Shown here: positions 62,595 through 64,000 of the stretch, one piece after another
Layout of the letters: each line of letters opens with the position of its first letter
Position numbering within the stretch: the stretch's first letter is position 1
DNA from: Acidithiobacillus montserratensis
GTDB taxonomy: Bacteria; Pseudomonadota; Gammaproteobacteria; Acidithiobacillales; Acidithiobacillaceae
Reading direction: 5' to 3'
Assembly: GCF_018853465.1 (NCBI RefSeq)
Contig: NZ_JABBOU010000009.1
Location: 1 to 64,000 of the forward strand
DNA: 64,000 nucleotides
Translations under genes and position numbers: made by a program
The notes under the pieces: generated by a model
Database searches by the model: none
Told to the model about the DNA's origin: nothing
Seen by the model: only the letters and a program-made list of their open reading frames with translations

Positions 62595-64000
62595 ATGAGC
62601 CCGAATGCGGAGAAAACCGGCCGTTTCCGGGGCCGTCTGGCGGTGGCGATTGTTCTGCTGCTGCTGGCTTTCCTGTATCTGATATGGCGTTTGGTGGATC
62701 TGGAAGTGCTGCATTATCAGCGCTTCCGGCAAATGGCCCAGGCTAATCACACCGCCATTGTTCCGGATGCGCCAGCGCGCGGACTGATTCTCGCCAGCCA
62801 CGGTCAGATTCTTGCCGCCAATCACCCGCGCTATGTGCTGGAGCTGATCCCCGATGAAACAGAGCATCTGCACGGAACGCTCCAGCGTCTGGAACAACTG
62901 TTTCCCATTCCCCCGAAAAATGTCCGGCACCTGCTGCATACCCTGGATGACAAGCCGCCTTATATCCCCCGCATTCTCTTGCATCACCTGGATGCTGCCC
63001 AAATTGCCGACTTTTCGGTGCGTGATATGGAATTTCCGGGCGTGCAGGTGGCCGCCCAGTGGCATCGCTATTACCCCTACCAAAAGCTGTTTACCTCGGT
63101 AGTGGGTTATGTCGGTCCAGTCAGCGCCCGCAATCTCAAAGGTTTTGACCCGCAAAAATACATTTATCGGCGCTTCATCGGTGAGAGCGGTCTGGAATAT
63201 GCCTTTGAGCGCCAGTTACGGGGAAAATTCGGCTATCAGATCAAGGAGGTGGATGCTTTTGGTGTGCCGGTAGCCAATTTGCGCAATATTGCCCCGACGC
63301 CGGGGGATAATCTGCAAACCAGTTTACGCTTGCGGGTGCAGCGAGCCGTTGCCCGGGTCATGCGCCGCAATCATTTTCGTGGTGCCCTGGTAGCGGTTAA
63401 TCCGAAAAATGGTGCCGTCATCGCCAGCTACAGCAATCCGAGTTTCAATGCCAACTGGTTTGTCGACGGTATCAGCGATACCCACTGGCAAAGCCTGCTG
63501 CATGACAAGGGGCGGCCATTGCTCAATCGGGTGGCGCAAGGGTTGTATCCGCCGGGTTCCTGCATCAAGCCCTTTTATTCCATTGAAGCTTTGCAGGACA
63601 AAGTCATCCAGCCCGATTTCCATACTTACTGCCCCGGCTATATCCGTCTGGGTGGTCACGTTTACTGGGACTGGTATCGTTCGGGTTTCGGGGAAACCGG
63701 GCTGACCAAGGCCCTGGCCTGGTCCGTGGACGTGTTTTTTTACAAGCTGGCCATCAAAATGGGTATTCAGCGTCAGGATGCCGCCCTGTGGCGCTTTGGT
63801 TTCGGGAAACCTGCACCCATTGATACGCCAGGCAGCGCATCTGGTTTTGTACCCACGCCTCGCTGGAAAGAAGTGCATTTTCACCAGCCCTGGTACACCG
63901 GTGATTCGGTGATTCTGGGAATTGGTCAGGGGTATCTGCTGGTCACCCCACTGCAGTTGGTGCGCGCCGTTTCGGCCATCGCCAACGGCGGCTATTTACC
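62595..64000 (+). CDS. mrdA: Penicillin-binding protein 2 (5' part only)
   Basis: 468 codons to the window end, no stop. Membrane helix at about 15-33, then the PBP dimerisation domain (FEYxxERQLRGKxG-type sequence, here GLEYAFERQLRGKFGYQ) and transpeptidase with SCIK (in YPPGSCIKPFY, near residue 320) and SVD (AWSVDVFFYKLA). Class B monofunctional transpeptidase of the elongasome, partner of RodA. AAGGGA lies 8 nt before the ATG. Convergence of Dac, DegP and MrdA here suggests an envelope locus. Confidence 0.93.
   Translation, partial: MSPNAEKTGRFRGRLAVAIVLLLLAFLYLIWRLVDLEVLHYQRFRQMAQANHTAIVPDAPARGLILASHGQILAANHPRYVLELIPDETEHLHGTLQRLEQLFPIPPKNVRHLLHTLDDKPPYIPRILLHHLDAAQIADFSVRDMEFPGVQVAAQWHRYYPYQKLFTSVVGYVGPVSARNLKGFDPQKYIYRRFIGESGLEYAFERQLRGKFGYQIKEVDAFGVPVANLRNIAPTPGDNLQTSLRLRVQRAVARVMRRNHFRGALVAVNPKNGAVIASYSNPSFNANWFVDGISDTHWQSLLHDKGRPLLNRVAQGLYPPGSCIKPFYSIEALQDKVIQPDFHTYCPGYIRLGGHVYWDWYRSGFGETGLTKALAWSVDVFFYKLAIKMGIQRQDAALWRFGFGKPAPIDTPGSASGFVPTPRWKEVHFHQPWYTGDSVILGIGQGYLLVTPLQLVRAVSAIANGGYL

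Noticed and set aside
62433-63155. 240-aa minus-strand frame
   Set aside because: It is the complement of mrdA (PBP2) coding sequence; the plus strand carries clear PBP motifs.

Overview
The window reads as chromosomal DNA of a chemolithoautotrophic, probably acidophilic gammaproteobacterium-like organism. My best guess is an Acidithiobacillus relative, inferred from the gene set (two hydrogenase-4-like membrane complexes, a CioAB-type bd oxidase, a SLAC1/TDT sulfite-type exporter beside a LysR regulator, an Slp lipoprotein, a large MASE1 GGDEF-EAL protein). No rRNA, tRNA, CRISPR array, integrase or intact insertion sequence was seen.

Layout. 1-10.6 kb (minus strand): a small secreted Cys-motif peptide, a DUF692/MNIO enzyme and a DUF2063 partner (bufferin/HvfABC-type RiPP system) run by overlapping genes into recC-recB-recD; recD is cut by the window start. 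10.6-14.4 kb: a secreted protein, an Slp lipoprotein, a membrane protein, a TMEM175-family channel and cyclopropane fatty acid synthase. 14.4-31.1 kb: two tandem paralogous operons on the minus strand, each in the order C-E-F-G-I-B. They encode complex I/hydrogenase-4-like complexes in which all four [NiFe] cysteines of the large subunit are gone (Ehr type). The first is headed by an unknown 163-aa protein with a clear sigma70-type promoter; the second ends in crcB, DUF190 and a HEAT-repeat gene. A related 32-bp block lies upstream of both.

31.1-37.1 kb: a serine-hydrolase fold protein without its catalytic motifs, divergent from an exported Ntn amide hydrolase, then two membrane glycosyltransferases. 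37.2-39.8 kb: cydAB with a strong intercistronic hairpin and a good terminator. 40.2-44.4 kb: the c-di-GMP protein. 44.4-50.1 kb: pgi, a DacA-like protein with every active-site motif altered, and a class A PBP. 50.2-54.8 kb: a DUF3617 protein, a 181-bp imperfect inverted repeat, a LysR/TDT pair, then small secreted proteins and an OprD-like remnant. 54.8-64 kb: an MFS transporter, a frameshifted MFS remnant, a WtpA/ModA-like binding protein behind a ModE-like operator, then tolB, an intact D-Ala-D-Ala carboxypeptidase, a DegP-type protease and the start of mrdA (PBP2).

How it fits together. The Ehr complexes, bd oxidase and CrcB suggest membrane redox and ion transport. The PBP, Dac, DegP and TolB genes form an envelope-building theme. 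The most novel-looking items are the two Ehr operons with their shared leader block, the bufferin-like RiPP operon coupled to recCBD, and the pseudoenzymes. All functional statements come from reading motifs; no database search was possible.
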